From Irregularibacter muris (lineage in GTDB: Bacteria > Bacillota > Clostridia > Eubacteriales > Garciellaceae), in assembly GCF_024622505.1 (NCBI RefSeq), contig NZ_JANKAS010000002.1:339481-403480 (forward strand): a stretch of DNA of 64,000 nucleotides. The letters are read 5' to 3'. Shown one piece after another: positions 37,456-47,407 of this stretch. The notes beneath the pieces are model-generated. The model worked only from the letters and a program-made list of their open reading frames with translations. It was not told where the DNA came from and ran no database searches. The first letter of the stretch is position 1; the number at the start of each line of letters is the position of its first letter. Made by a program: the position numbers and the translations under genes.

Positions 37456-38173
37456 CCTTATTACCTCCCTCATTAAAATCATTTTTGCTTTTATCATTGT
37501 CCTCTACTTTATTTTCTCCTAAAGTACTTGCAAACTCTCCATGATCAAAATGCATATGCTTCTTATCGGTTCCTCCACCCATTTTTTCCCTTGCTTCTCC
37601 AATGAATTCTGCAAGAAGAACGGCTATTATTCCTGATATAACCACTGAATCAACTACACCTGCTCCCCCAATATTTATTCTTCCTGGCACTCCATTAACA
37701 ATATTGGCTATTACTTGAGCGATATCTGCCAGCACTATACCCATAATTCCGGCAATGAAGGCTGATCTTCTAGATCGCCCAATAATATAAGCGACTAGTC
37801 CACCAACTATACCATAGATTAAAAAGGGATCGCTAAAGATTGAGGAATATTCCTCTCCTGTAAAGTATCTACTTAAGAAAAAGACAATGGCAGCGGAAAT
37901 AATGGAAGCTAAAACTGCTCTAAATTTCTCTTTTCCGGTACCTGCCTTAACAAATAAATATACCACTAAAACCATAGGAACTACTGCTCCACCTAGGTTA
38001 ATCCCTATTTTACTTCCCAGAGGTATATTGGGAATAAATGTTCCTATAATCATGGCTATGAAAAAAAACACTGCTGTTTTATCATTTAAACGCATTCTGT
38101 CTAAAACAGTATGGGCAAATCCAAACAAAATAAGTATGGTCAAAATACTTAATAAAAGGACTCCTAAAGGCAT
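37445..38173 (-). CDS. DUF1614 family multi-span membrane protein
   Basis: 242 residues with about seven hydrophobic segments over residues 1-210 and a charged hydrophilic C-terminus of about 40 residues (KNDFNEGGNKDEK end). Motifs GTFIPNIPLGSKIGINLGGA and INIGGAGVVDSV are of DUF1614. Function unknown. It overlaps the SpoIIP-type gene by 11 bases, implying translational coupling. Confidence 0.85.
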   Translation of the reverse strand: MPLGVLLLSILTILILFGFAHTVLDRMRLNDKTAVFFFIAMIIGTFIPNIPLGSKIGINLGGAVVPMVLVVYLFVKAGTGKEKFRAVLASIISAAIVFFLSRYFTGEEYSSIFSDPFLIYGIVGGLVAYIIGRSRRSAFIAGIMGIVLADIAQVIANIVNGVPGRINIGGAGVVDSVVISGIIAVLLAEFIGEAREKMGGGTDKKHMHFDHGEFASTLGENKVEDNDKSKNDFNEGGNKDEK

Positions 38174-38230
38174 AAAACATTCACCTCTCTTTTAGATTTT
38201 GTAATGTTATATTGCCCTATTTTTTTCAAA

Positions 38231-38276
38231 ATATGCAAAAAATAAGAGAGTGAACAAGTCACTCTCTTATTTTTAA
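38231..38276 (-). terminator. terminator after the RseC-like gene
   Basis: A 16-bp stem (AAAAATAAGAGAGTGA with its complement), short loop, T-rich flank; about 130 bases past the RseC-like stop and just before DUF1614. Confidence 0.8.
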
Positions 38277-38404
38277 AATCTTAAAATCAATATATTTCAA
38301 TGGGTGTAGACAATATTTTTGTTTGAATAAAAATCGTCTAAGGCCACTGTTTGGAAAAGTATGTTTTTCTATTTTACAATTAAAATCCAATAAATATTGG
38401 ATTT

Positions 38405-38833
38405 TTAATTTTCTATAATCCTTAATATCGTTGGTCGGTATGCTTTATCTTTTACAAATCTTTTTTCATTGAATTTAACAACTAGATAGGACAGAATTGT
38501 AAATAAAATACCGCTTCCAAAAGCAATAAAATTAGCTGGGTGGTCATACCCCATAGAGATTGCAATTTGATATCCTAATACCGTGCCTACAATAAATGAT
38601 ATCAGCGGAAAGGCATAAATAATGAAAGAAGCTTTTAGAATATTTACTGTTTCTGTTTCAATTTCTACTCGATCTCCTATTTTAGCAGAAATTAAATTCT
38701 CCACTAGGGCTTCCATGGTCATTTTTTCCTGTCCAATTTGGCAGGCTCCACAATCTCCACAGGCTGCATGCCTTTGTATTTGAACCTTGGCCATTTCCTT
38801 TTGCACACTGACAACATATCCCGTTTCTCTCAC
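38405..38833 (-). CDS. SoxR-reducing/RseC family membrane protein
   Basis: 142 residues with the RseC cysteine motif CGDCGACQIGQE (about 25-36) and two membrane spans (about 66-85 and 100-120). RseC-like proteins pair with Rnf-type electron transport in other bacteria; here no partner is adjacent. Start GTG 38831-38833 after a GGGGGG site. Confidence 0.88.
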   Translation of the reverse strand: MRETGYVVSVQKEMAKVQIQRHAACGDCGACQIGQEKMTMEALVENLISAKIGDRVEIETETVNILKASFIIYAFPLISFIVGTVLGYQIAISMGYDHPANFIAFGSGILFTILSYLVVKFNEKRFVKDKAYRPTILRIIEN

Positions 38834-38980
38834 TGTTTACCCCCCTTTCATCTGGCAGATTTTTACTTCTATTAGATAAAGGATTCTATACATGACATGA
38901 CTTTTAATTTTTTATGCTTTGACTTTCTTTTTAAATAATAACACTAGTCTTAGGCCAATAGCAAGTGATCTTTGTATACA

Positions 38981-40780
38981 TTATTCATCTTTATTTCTAG
39001 TTTTTTCAATACCTATACCTAATTCCTCCATCCTATCTTTTTCGGCTATAGTTGGAGCCTCTGTCATTAAACAGGAATGATTTTGTGTTTTAGGGAAGGC
39101 TATAACATCCCTAATGTTATCGGTATTGGTCAATAACATGATCAATCGATCTAAGCCAAAGGCAATTCCTCCATGGGGTGGGGTGCCATATTTAAAAGCC
39201 TCTAATAAAAAGCCAAATTGCTCCCAGGCCTGTTCCGTAGAGAATCCAAGGACACCAAACATTTTTTCTTGTAATTGGCTATCATGTATCCTTATACTCC
39301 CTCCCCCCAACTCCACACCATTTAGTACTAAATCATATGCTCTAGCCCGGACATTTTCGGGTGATGTTTCTAGCATAGGGATATCTTCCTCCATAGGTGA
39401 GGTAAAAGGATGATGTTTAGCTACAAATCTTTTCTCCTCCTCATCAAACTCCAATAAAGGGAACTCCGTTACCCACAAAAATTTATATTGATTGTCCCTA
39501 TTTAATTGTAGCTTTTTAGCTAATTCTAACCGTAATTGTCCTAAGGCATCATAAACAATTTGAGGTTTATCCGCAACAATAAGAATTAAATCTCCCACTT
39601 CTGCATCCATTTGCTTAACTATGTTGTTTAATTCAATGTCTGAAAGGAATTTAGCAATAGGCGATTTTATTCCCTCTTCTGTAATATTTATCCATGCCAA
39701 TCCTTTAGCCTTATAGGTTTTGACAAATTCTCCTAAGGCATCTATCTCTCTTCTACTAAACTTTTTGCCACCTTCCTTTGCATTTATTGCTCTAACATGA
39801 CCACCATTTTTTACTGTAGTACTAAAAACCTTGAAATCACTTTGATTCACTATTTCTGTTAAGTCCTTGAGTTCAAGTGCAAATCGTAAATCTGGTTTGT
39901 CAGATCCAAATCTTTCCATGGCCTCCTGGTAGGTCATTCGCTCAATTGGGTTAGGAATTGTTATCCCTAAGATTTCTTCAAATACTTTAGAGATCAGTTC
40001 TTCATTTAATTTAATAATATCTTCTTCATTAACAAAGGACATCTCCATATCTATTTGAGTGAATTCAGGCTGCCTATCTGCCCTTAAATCTTCATCTCTA
40101 AAACATTTCACAATTTGAAAATATCTATCCATACCCGCTACCATTAAAATTTGTTTAAATAACTGTGGAGACTGAGGTAGCGCAAAAAACTTTCCTTTTT
40201 GTACTCTACTGGGAACCAAATAATCTCTAGCTCCTTCTGGAGTCGGTTTGGTTAATATAGGGGTTTCAATTTCTAGAAATCCATTGGCATCAAGGAAATC
40301 TCTAACGATTTTAGTCGCCCTATGTCTTATCATGAGTTTATTTAACATTTTAGGTTTTCTTAAATCTAAATATCTATATTTTAATCTAATATTTTCAGAA
40401 ACCTTTGATTCATTCTCTATATATATGGGAGGAGTTTCTGCCTTGCTCAATATTTCTAGTTCATCCCCCATTATTTCAATATGCCCTGTTTTCAGTTTTT
40501 CATTGACCTGCTCCGGTTGTCTCCCTGTAACAGTCCCCTTAATATTTATAACATATTCATTTCTAATGGTGCTGGCTTTTTCAAAGGCCTGTTCATTAAT
40601 TTCTTTACCGAAAACTAATTGCACCACTCCACTTCTATCTCTTAAATCAATAAATATTAAACCGCCTAAATCCCTTCTTTTTTGTACCCATCCACTGAGT
40701 ACCACCTTTTTACCGATAAAATTTTCTCTAATTTCACCACATGTATGACTTCGTTTTGATGTTTCCATTTTCTTGTCCAT
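38981..40780 (-). CDS. aspS: aspartyl-tRNA synthetase
   Basis: Bacterial-type class II enzyme, 599 residues, with the N-terminal anticodon-binding OB fold (VVLSGWVQKRRDLGGLIFID), class II motifs including FRDEDLRADRQPEFTQID, the bacterial GAD insertion, and motif 3 GIAFGLDRLIMLL. Fourteen bases after hisS, controlled by the same T-box. Confidence 0.97.
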   Translation of the reverse strand: MDKKMETSKRSHTCGEIRENFIGKKVVLSGWVQKRRDLGGLIFIDLRDRSGVVQLVFGKEINEQAFEKASTIRNEYVINIKGTVTGRQPEQVNEKLKTGHIEIMGDELEILSKAETPPIYIENESKVSENIRLKYRYLDLRKPKMLNKLMIRHRATKIVRDFLDANGFLEIETPILTKPTPEGARDYLVPSRVQKGKFFALPQSPQLFKQILMVAGMDRYFQIVKCFRDEDLRADRQPEFTQIDMEMSFVNEEDIIKLNEELISKVFEEILGITIPNPIERMTYQEAMERFGSDKPDLRFALELKDLTEIVNQSDFKVFSTTVKNGGHVRAINAKEGGKKFSRREIDALGEFVKTYKAKGLAWINITEEGIKSPIAKFLSDIELNNIVKQMDAEVGDLILIVADKPQIVYDALGQLRLELAKKLQLNRDNQYKFLWVTEFPLLEFDEEEKRFVAKHHPFTSPMEEDIPMLETSPENVRARAYDLVLNGVELGGGSIRIHDSQLQEKMFGVLGFSTEQAWEQFGFLLEAFKYGTPPHGGIAFGLDRLIMLLTNTDNIRDVIAFPKTQNHSCLMTEAPTIAEKDRMEELGIGIEKTRNKDE

Positions 40781-40793
40781 GCTTTTCCTCCCC

Positions 40794-42056
40794 TTATCTA
40801 AGTAAGCCCTTTAATGTTTCATCAATTGTTAATAGGTTTATTTCTTGTTGTTCACCCAATCTCATATTTTTTAAAACAGCTTTATTATTTTCTATTTCTT
40901 CTTGGCCTAATATAACTACATAGTGTGCATTAATTTTATTCGCATACTTAAGTTGTGCTTTTAAGCTTCTTTCCATATAATCTTTCTCGGCTTTTATATC
41001 AGACTTTCGAAGATTATAGACAATTTCAAAGGCCTTCTTATCAGCCTCTTGGCCTAGGGTTGCAATAAATAGATCAAATCCCTTGGAACTTGGAATATCT
41101 ATATTTTGATTTTCTAATGATAACAGTAATCTTTCAATTCCCATACCAAAGCCTATACCTGGAGTTTCTGGGCCACCTACTTCTTGGATTAAGCCATCAT
41201 ATCTTCCTCCACCACATACTGTTCCCTTAGCTCCAATTTCAGTAGAAATAATCTCAAAAGCTGTTTTTGTATAGTAATCTAATCCCCTAACAATTTTAGG
41301 ATCTACTATAAAGTCTATATTTAATTCCTTTAGATAGTTTTGTAACAATTCAAAATGACTTTTACAATCTTCACAAAGGTAGTCTATCATCAGAGGAGCA
41401 TCCTGTAATTCTTTTTGACAGTTTTCCACCTTACAATCCAATATTCTCATTGGGTTTGTTTCATATCTGTCATTACAAGTACTGCATAATGAAGGCAGTT
41501 TTATGGCCAGAAATTCCCTCAGCAATTTATTATATTTTTCTCTGCATTTTGGACAACCTACACTATTAATATGAAGTTCTAAATTCTTAATGCTTAGTTT
41601 TTCGTAGAGGGTCATTGCTATACTGATGACCTCAGCATCTACTGATGGATGTTGGCTTCCAAATACTTCAACCCCAAACTGATGGTGAATTCTTAATCGT
41701 CCAGCCTGAGGGCGTTCATATCTAAAAGCTGGTGTAATATAATACATTTTTGTAGGTTGGGCATCTGCATATAGCTTATTTTCTATAAAGGCTCTTACAA
41801 CCGGTGATGTTCCTTCCGGCTTTAAAGTAATATTTCTATCCCCTTTATCTTTAAAGGAATACATTTCTTTTTGAACAATATCTGTACTATCCCCCACTCC
41901 TCTTTGGAATAATTCAGTATGTTCAAATTCGGGAGTACGAATTTCTTTATATCCAAAGATATCACACAAATCTTTGATTACTTTCTCAATATATTGCCAT
42001 TTATAAACTTCCGCTGGTATAACATCCTTAGTTCCTCTTGGTGCCTTCGTTAACAT
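40794..42056 (-). CDS. hisS: histidyl-tRNA synthetase
   Basis: 420 residues. Starts KAPRGTKDVIPAEVYKW; motif 2 KPEGTSPVVRAF..; HisA/HisB motifs RGLDYYTKTAFE and GGGRYDGL; C-terminal anticodon domain. ATG 42054-42056 with GAGGAG at 11 bases. First gene behind the T-box leader. Confidence 0.97.
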   Translation of the reverse strand: MLTKAPRGTKDVIPAEVYKWQYIEKVIKDLCDIFGYKEIRTPEFEHTELFQRGVGDSTDIVQKEMYSFKDKGDRNITLKPEGTSPVVRAFIENKLYADAQPTKMYYITPAFRYERPQAGRLRIHHQFGVEVFGSQHPSVDAEVISIAMTLYEKLSIKNLELHINSVGCPKCREKYNKLLREFLAIKLPSLCSTCNDRYETNPMRILDCKVENCQKELQDAPLMIDYLCEDCKSHFELLQNYLKELNIDFIVDPKIVRGLDYYTKTAFEIISTEIGAKGTVCGGGRYDGLIQEVGGPETPGIGFGMGIERLLLSLENQNIDIPSSKGFDLFIATLGQEADKKAFEIVYNLRKSDIKAEKDYMERSLKAQLKYANKINAHYVVILGQEEIENNKAVLKNMRLGEQQEINLLTIDETLKGLLR

Positions 42057-42093
42057 TAACCATTCAACTCCTCATTACGATATATTTAAATGT

Positions 42094-42360
42094 GAAAAGT
42101 CTCGTCCCTGACATAGCTAATACAATGTCAGGGACGAGACTTTTCTCCCGCGGTGCCACCCTGTTTAGAATAAATTCCACTTATTCCTTTAACGCAGGAA
42201 ACGGTTAAATTTACTATGATTTCAATTTAACGGCTCTAGAGAGTCCTTCCATAAATCTCCACCAAAAAATGCTTTCAGTCACGGCACTTTCTCCCTGCTG
42301 GCTTCCTTTTGTGTACTTTCTCCTTCATAGCCTTTTATATATAAGAATTTATTAAATATT
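42094..42360 (-). promoter_or_regulatory. T-box leader of hisS-aspS
   Basis: tRNA-sensing leader. The T-box AGGGTGGCACCGCGG lies at 42148-42162 (minus strand) and overlaps the antiterminator. A strong terminator hairpin is at 42094-42145 with a 20-bp class stem including AAGTCTCGTCCCTGACAT. Stem I spans about 42240-42345. The best-looking specifier triplet is GAC (42243-42245) in GAAGGACTCTC, which would read Asp; this is tentative. Confidence 0.9.
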
Positions 42361-42367
42361 GAACATT

Positions 42368-42396
42368 ATTATAATCTTTCCCATGACTTCTGTCAA
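42368..42396 (-). promoter_or_regulatory. consensus sigma-A promoter of hisS-aspS
   Basis: Perfect TTGACA (42391-42396) and TATAAT (42368-42373) with a 17-base spacer, placing the start near 42360 at the 5' end of the T-box leader. Confidence 0.9.
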
Positions 42397-42406
42397 CTTC
42401 AAATTC

Positions 42407-43906
42407 CTAAGTTTCATACAAATCATTTAACATAACTATTTTTTTGTTAACCAATTCATCTACTCTTTGGATATATTGTTCTACATTTTTTACATTGGGC
42501 ACTCTTTCTAATCTATCTTCTTCAAGATAGATTACCTTGGTTACTGAGCCGGCTCCCAATCCTATAATTGTTTGTTTCTCCGCCATCATCTGAATATTAT
42601 AAATCCCTTTGTTATCCGCCGTACAGTAGCCCACATTTTCTAAATTTCCCATCATATACTTTTGTCTATATAAATAATAGGGCTGATATCCATTTAAACG
42701 TGCAAATTCTTCAGTAGCTTCTAACATTTTATTGATCTCTTCTTCTTTGCTTAAATCTACATCCTGTAATTTGTCCTTTAATCTAGATCCTTTTTTGACA
42801 GCCATTGTGTGTATAGTTAAATTTTCTGGCCTTAAATCCTTTATTTTGGCTAATGTATTTTTTACCTCATTTACACTTTCATTGGGCAATCCAAGGATTA
42901 AATCCATATTCATACATTGGAAACCTGTTTCACAGGCTAAATTATAAGCTCTGAGTATATCCTCTGAGGAATGATTTCTACCGATGAGATGCAGTGTATC
43001 ATCATTCATACTTTGAGGATTAATACTAATACGGTTGATACCATATTGATAAGCTATTTGAAGTTTCTCTCTATCTATAGTATCTGGTCTTCCTGCCTCT
43101 AAAGTATATTCTATAATTCCTTCTACATTTATGTTGCTTTTTATTGTAAATAGAAGATGTTTTAATTCTTCTGCATTTAAAACAGTGGGTGTACCCCCAC
43201 CTATATAAATAGACTCCACATTAAGCTTATGATTATTTATATACTTCCCAATTTGAACAATTTCATGATGTAGAGCCTGTAAATATTTTTCTAATAAATC
43301 CCTCTTTTCACCAATAGTAGATGAAATAAATGAGCAATAGATACATCTGGAAGGACAAAAAGGAATGCCAATATATATACTGATTTTATTTTTATCTCCA
43401 GGATAAATAATATTTCTCTCATTAAGAGCTATTTTTAAAAGTAGATCTATTTTTTTATGATGAAGGAGGTATTCAGATTCTAGATATTCTATAATTTCTT
43501 TTTTCATTTTACCCATATTGAGCAATTGATGTACTATTTTTGTTGGTCTTATTCCAGTTAAAATGCCCCAAGGTAAGGAATTGTTAAAAGCCTTTTCCAT
43601 AGCCTTGTAAATAGTGATTTTTAACTTTCTCTTCACTAATTTTATAACCTCATTATGCGTCAATGGGAGAGGAGAGGGCAATTGTATTTCATATTTTGAA
43701 ATCAACTGTTGATTTTTTTTAATCACAGTATAAAAGATATACTCATCTTTTCTTATACTAAGTCCATTAGTGATAACCGTCTCATAGTCATAGGTGTCTT
43801 CTCTGCTTTCCCCTTGAAAGATAATGTTTTTCCTAGGAAAATACTGCATTAACATTTCTCTAATATCAAATTGATAGTCATGTCCTTCTAGAATTACTAA
43901 ATTCAT
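42407..43906 (-). CDS. hemZ: HemZ, coproporphyrinogen dehydrogenase-like radical SAM protein
   Basis: 499 residues with the HemN-type radical SAM motif CPSRCIYCSF near residue 195, a GGGTP element (YIGGGTPTV) and SINPQSMNDDTLHLIGR. The long N-terminal extension (about 170 residues) distinguishes HemZ from HemN. Related enzymes decarboxylate coproporphyrinogen III, but no other haem genes are in this window, so the substrate remains inferred. The stop is 11 bases from the hisS -35 box. Confidence 0.9.
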   Translation of the reverse strand: MNLVILEGHDYQFDIREMLMQYFPRKNIIFQGESREDTYDYETVITNGLSIRKDEYIFYTVIKKNQQLISKYEIQLPSPLPLTHNEVIKLVKRKLKITIYKAMEKAFNNSLPWGILTGIRPTKIVHQLLNMGKMKKEIIEYLESEYLLHHKKIDLLLKIALNERNIIYPGDKNKISIYIGIPFCPSRCIYCSFISSTIGEKRDLLEKYLQALHHEIVQIGKYINNHKLNVESIYIGGGTPTVLNAEELKHLLFTIKSNINVEGIIEYTLEAGRPDTIDREKLQIAYQYGINRISINPQSMNDDTLHLIGRNHSSEDILRAYNLACETGFQCMNMDLILGLPNESVNEVKNTLAKIKDLRPENLTIHTMAVKKGSRLKDKLQDVDLSKEEEINKMLEATEEFARLNGYQPYYLYRQKYMMGNLENVGYCTADNKGIYNIQMMAEKQTIIGLGAGSVTKVIYLEEDRLERVPNVKNVEQYIQRVDELVNKKIVMLNDLYET

Positions 43907-44000
43907 AAGATCACCTTAATCGATTCAAAATAATATCCTTTAGTGTATATGTCTACACCTATACTTCTTCATAAAGTATTGATTTTTACCAGCGAATATA

Positions 44001-44621
44001 CTAATTAAAAAATGGGTTGGTAGCCTTTTCCTTCCCTATAGTAGTCCAAGCACCATGCCCTGGATAAACCACTACATTGTCCTCTAAGGTGAAAAGTTTT
44101 TCACTAATAGAACTTATGATATCTTGGGTACTTCCCTTGGGAAAATCTGTTCTGCCCACCGATCCTGCAAATAAAGTATCCCCGCTAAATAAAGAATCGT
44201 TAGCTAAAATACAAATTCCTCCTGGGGTATGGCCTGGCGTATGGATAATTTCTAATGAAATATTTCCTATATTTAAGACATCCTTGTCTTTTAACTCTAT
44301 ATCACAAGGTTGTGTAATAATATGCCTACCCATATTTTTAGATAAATTCAACTCTGGATCCATCAACATATCTTTATCCAAGGAGTGTATACAGATAGCT
44401 GCTTGGGTCTTTCTCTTGATCTCATTGACTCCCCCTATATGATCTAAATGTCCATGGGTAAGGATAATATATTTTATGTTTAATTGTAATTTTTTTATTT
44501 TAAATAATAATCCTAAAGCATCTCCACCGGGATCAATAATTGCCCCTTCCTTTGTCTCTTCGCAACCAATAATATAACAATTTGCAGCATAAATTCCTGA
44601 TGGGACTGTTTCTATAATCAT
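44001..44621 (-). CDS. metallo-beta-lactamase-fold hydrolase (glyoxalase II-like)
   Basis: 206 residues with THGHLDHIGG (about 56-65), HTPGHTPGG and SGDTLFAGSVGRTDFP, and PGHGAWTT: the full set of metal ligands. Similar small Firmicute proteins lie between rel-dtd and hemZ. Substrate (S-lactoyl thiol or other) not decided by sequence. Confidence 0.9.
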   Translation of the reverse strand: MIIETVPSGIYAANCYIIGCEETKEGAIIDPGGDALGLLFKIKKLQLNIKYIILTHGHLDHIGGVNEIKRKTQAAICIHSLDKDMLMDPELNLSKNMGRHIITQPCDIELKDKDVLNIGNISLEIIHTPGHTPGGICILANDSLFSGDTLFAGSVGRTDFPKGSTQDIISSISEKLFTLEDNVVVYPGHGAWTTIGKEKATNPFFN

Positions 44622-44642
44622 TTCTTCTCCTCCTTATTCAAG

Positions 44643-45092
44643 TTAGAATAATTTTTCACTATCTATTAGCATGGTTACAGGGCCATCATTTTGCAAATTT
44701 ACCAACATATGCGTTTGAAATTTTCCTGTTTGAGTACGAATTCCCTGTCCTCTGGTTTTCTCTACAAATTTTTCATATAGCTTTTCTGCTCTTTCAGGTT
44801 TAGCAGCCATGGTAAAGCTTGGCCTTCTGCCTTTTTTGCAATCTCCATATAAAGTAAATTGTGATGCCACTAGAAGTTCTCCTCCAATATCCATTAAAGA
44901 TAGATTCATCTTCTCCTCTCTATCTTCAAAAATGCGAAGGTTAATAATTTTATCTACTAAATAGTTTACATCTTCTTCTGTGTCATCATTCTTTACACCA
45001 AGAAGTACAAGCAATCCTTTTCCGATTCTTCCTACTTCCTGTTGATCTACTTCTATATGGGAAAAATTAACCCTTTGTACAACTGCTCTCAT
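44643..45092 (-). CDS. dtd: D-aminoacyl-tRNA deacylase
   Basis: 149 residues. Start [15 protein letters not shown]; active-site [17 protein letters not shown] and [10 protein letters not shown] motifs. Removes D-amino acids and misloaded glycine from tRNA. Fifteen bases after rel, normal order. Confidence 0.97.
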   Translation of the reverse strand: MRAVVQRVNFSHIEVDQQEVGRIGKGLLVLLGVKNDDTEEDVNYLVDKIINLRIFEDREEKMNLSLMDIGGELLVASQFTLYGDCKKGRRPSFTMAAKPERAEKLYEKFVEKTRGQGIRTQTGKFQTHMLVNLQNDGPVTMLIDSEKLF

Positions 45093-45107
45093 AAATACAC
45101 TCCCTTT

Positions 45108-47267
45108 TTAAACTCTATAGGTAGAGATAACCCCTTTAATTTTTTTGAAACGTTTTAACAATTGATCCAGTTCTGTTGCACTTTTTACTTCTATAGTCAT
45201 ATTAATATAGGCAATATCGTTTTTTCCTGTTCTAGCATTCATGGCCGTAACCGATGTTTTTGTTTCTGCAAGAATATTTGAAAGATTTGAAAGCAAACCT
45301 TTTTGATCCTTGGCCTTAATCTGTATTTCTGATTGGTAGTTTACTTGATCATCTTTATCCCAGGAAACATCAACAAAACGCTGTGCACCTTCTAAACTTT
45401 TTATATTTGTACAGTCCGCTCTATGAATGGAAACCCCTCTGCCTCTGGTGATATACCCTAAAATCTCATCTCCAGGTACGGGATTACAGCATTTGGAAAA
45501 GCGTACCGCTATGTCTCCAAAGCCTTCCACTTTTATCCCTCTACCAAAGGTCTTCTGTTTTGCCCGATTGGACTTCCTAGGTTGTTCAATCTCTAATATG
45601 TTCTTATTTTTTGCCTTACCATGTATTTTGTTATATTCATCTTTTAAACGAATTAAAATTTGATTAGAAGTCAACCCGCCATAACCAACAGCTGCATATA
45701 AATCGTCAACAGAATGATAATTAAACTTTCTAAGAACTTTCTCTACCCATTCAGCTTTAAAAAGTTCTGAAAATTGGTATCCTTGCCTTTTTACATCTTT
45801 TTCTAAAATTTCTTTCCCTTTTTGGATATTTTCTTCTCTTTTTTCCTTTTTAAACCATTGTTTAATTTTATTTTTAGCTTGGGAACTTCTAACTATATTT
45901 AGCCAATCTCTACTTGGTCCATTGGAATTTACTGAAGTTAATACCTCAATAATATTTCCATTTTGCAGTTTATAATCCAAAGGAACTATTTTTCCATTCA
46001 CTTTGGCACCTACACACTGGTTCCCAATGGCACTATGAATACTATAGGCAAAATCAATAGGGCAAGATCCTTGGGGTAGGCTTAACACATCCCCCTTAGG
46101 CGTAAATACAAAAACCTCGTCTGTAAATAAATCAATTTTTAGGGTTTCCATAAATTCTCTAGCATCTTTTAGTTCTTTTTGCCATTCCAAAAGTTGCCTT
46201 AACCATGTTAATTTGCGTTCAAAGTCATCTATGGAATCTTTCCCCTCTTTATATTTCCAATGGGCTGCAATACCAAATTCTGCAATTCTATGCATTTCCC
46301 AAGTCCGTATTTGAATTTCTACTGGATCTCCCTTAGGGCCGATAACCGTGGTATGAAGGGATTGATACATATTTGGTTTTGGCATAGCAATATAATCTTT
46401 GAAACGACCTGGTATTGGTTTCCATAGGGTATGGACTATACCCAATACTCCATAACAATCCTTAATACTATTTACAATAATTCTAACTGCAGTTAAGTCA
46501 AAAATTTCATCGAAATTTTTATTTTTATAGACCATTTTACTATATATACTATAAAAATGTTTTGGTCTACCTTGTATATCTGCTTCTATATTCATTTCTT
46601 CTACTTTTTCATTTAAAATATCAATAACATTTTGAATATATTCTTCTCTTTCTCTTCGTTTAACGGCTACTTTTTCAACCAATGAATAATATCCCTTAGG
46701 ATCTAAATAGCGAAGGGAAGAATCCTCTAGTTCCCATTTAATAGCTGATATTCCTAGACGGTGGGCAATAGGTGCAAAAATTTCTATAGTCTCTTGTGCC
46801 TTAGCTTTTTGCTTTTCAGGAGGCATATGTTTCATTGTTCTCATATTGTGCAGTCGGTCAGCTAATTTTATCAGAATAACCCGGATATCCTTGGCCATGG
46901 CTATAATCATTTTCCTAAGATTTTCTGCCTGCTGTTCTTCCTTGGATACAAAATCTAGTTTACCTAATTTTGTTACTCCATCCACTAAAATTGCTACTTC
47001 TTCTCCAAATTCTTTTTGAATGTCTTCAAAATCATAGGGTGTATCTTCAATAACATCGTGAAGAATACCGGCAGTAATTGTTGCTACGTCCAACTGTAAA
47101 TCAGCTAAAATGTAGGCAACAGCTATTGGATGATGAATATAATCTTCTCCAGATGCTCTTTTCTGTCCCTCATGAGCCTCTACGGCAAGCTGGTAAGCTT
47201 TAACGATCGGCGACAAATCCGCATCTTTATAATATTCTCTTATTTTATCCTTCAATTTCTCTATCAT
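45108..47267 (-). CDS. rel: bifunctional (p)ppGpp synthetase/hydrolase Rel
   Basis: Stringent response enzyme, about 719 residues. Hydrolase HD domain (HHPIAVAYILA at 45-55; HDVIEDT with H70-D71), synthetase domain (RFKDYIAMPKPNMYQSLHT), TGS domain (VFVFTPKGDVLSLPQGS), and C-terminal zinc-finger and ACT domains. The intact HD motif argues for both activities. ATG 47265-47267 gives the family start MIEKLKDKI; an upstream TTG lacks a ribosome site. Confidence 0.95.
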   Translation of the reverse strand: MIEKLKDKIREYYKDADLSPIVKAYQLAVEAHEGQKRASGEDYIHHPIAVAYILADLQLDVATITAGILHDVIEDTPYDFEDIQKEFGEEVAILVDGVTKLGKLDFVSKEEQQAENLRKMIIAMAKDIRVILIKLADRLHNMRTMKHMPPEKQKAKAQETIEIFAPIAHRLGISAIKWELEDSSLRYLDPKGYYSLVEKVAVKRREREEYIQNVIDILNEKVEEMNIEADIQGRPKHFYSIYSKMVYKNKNFDEIFDLTAVRIIVNSIKDCYGVLGIVHTLWKPIPGRFKDYIAMPKPNMYQSLHTTVIGPKGDPVEIQIRTWEMHRIAEFGIAAHWKYKEGKDSIDDFERKLTWLRQLLEWQKELKDAREFMETLKIDLFTDEVFVFTPKGDVLSLPQGSCPIDFAYSIHSAIGNQCVGAKVNGKIVPLDYKLQNGNIIEVLTSVNSNGPSRDWLNIVRSSQAKNKIKQWFKKEKREENIQKGKEILEKDVKRQGYQFSELFKAEWVEKVLRKFNYHSVDDLYAAVGYGGLTSNQILIRLKDEYNKIHGKAKNKNILEIEQPRKSNRAKQKTFGRGIKVEGFGDIAVRFSKCCNPVPGDEILGYITRGRGVSIHRADCTNIKSLEGAQRFVDVSWDKDDQVNYQSEIQIKAKDQKGLLSNLSNILAETKTSVTAMNARTGKNDIAYINMTIEVKSATELDQLLKRFKKIKGVISTYRV

Positions 47268-47374
47268 AGGCACCCTGCTCTCTAGTACTTTTATATCAAT
47301 TATCAAAACAATATGATCTTACTATCCAAATAAAATCTTTTTTCTGTCAGCTACTCTCTATCGTAGTAAAAATA

Positions 47375-47407
47375 TTTAAAAAGAAAGCCGGTTTATACCA
47401 GCTTTTA
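47375..47407 (-). terminator. weak terminator after apt
   Basis: AGCTGGT/ACCGGCT stem (one G-U), four-base loop, then TTTCTTTTTAAAT on the minus strand; overlaps the apt stop codon. Confidence 0.55.
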
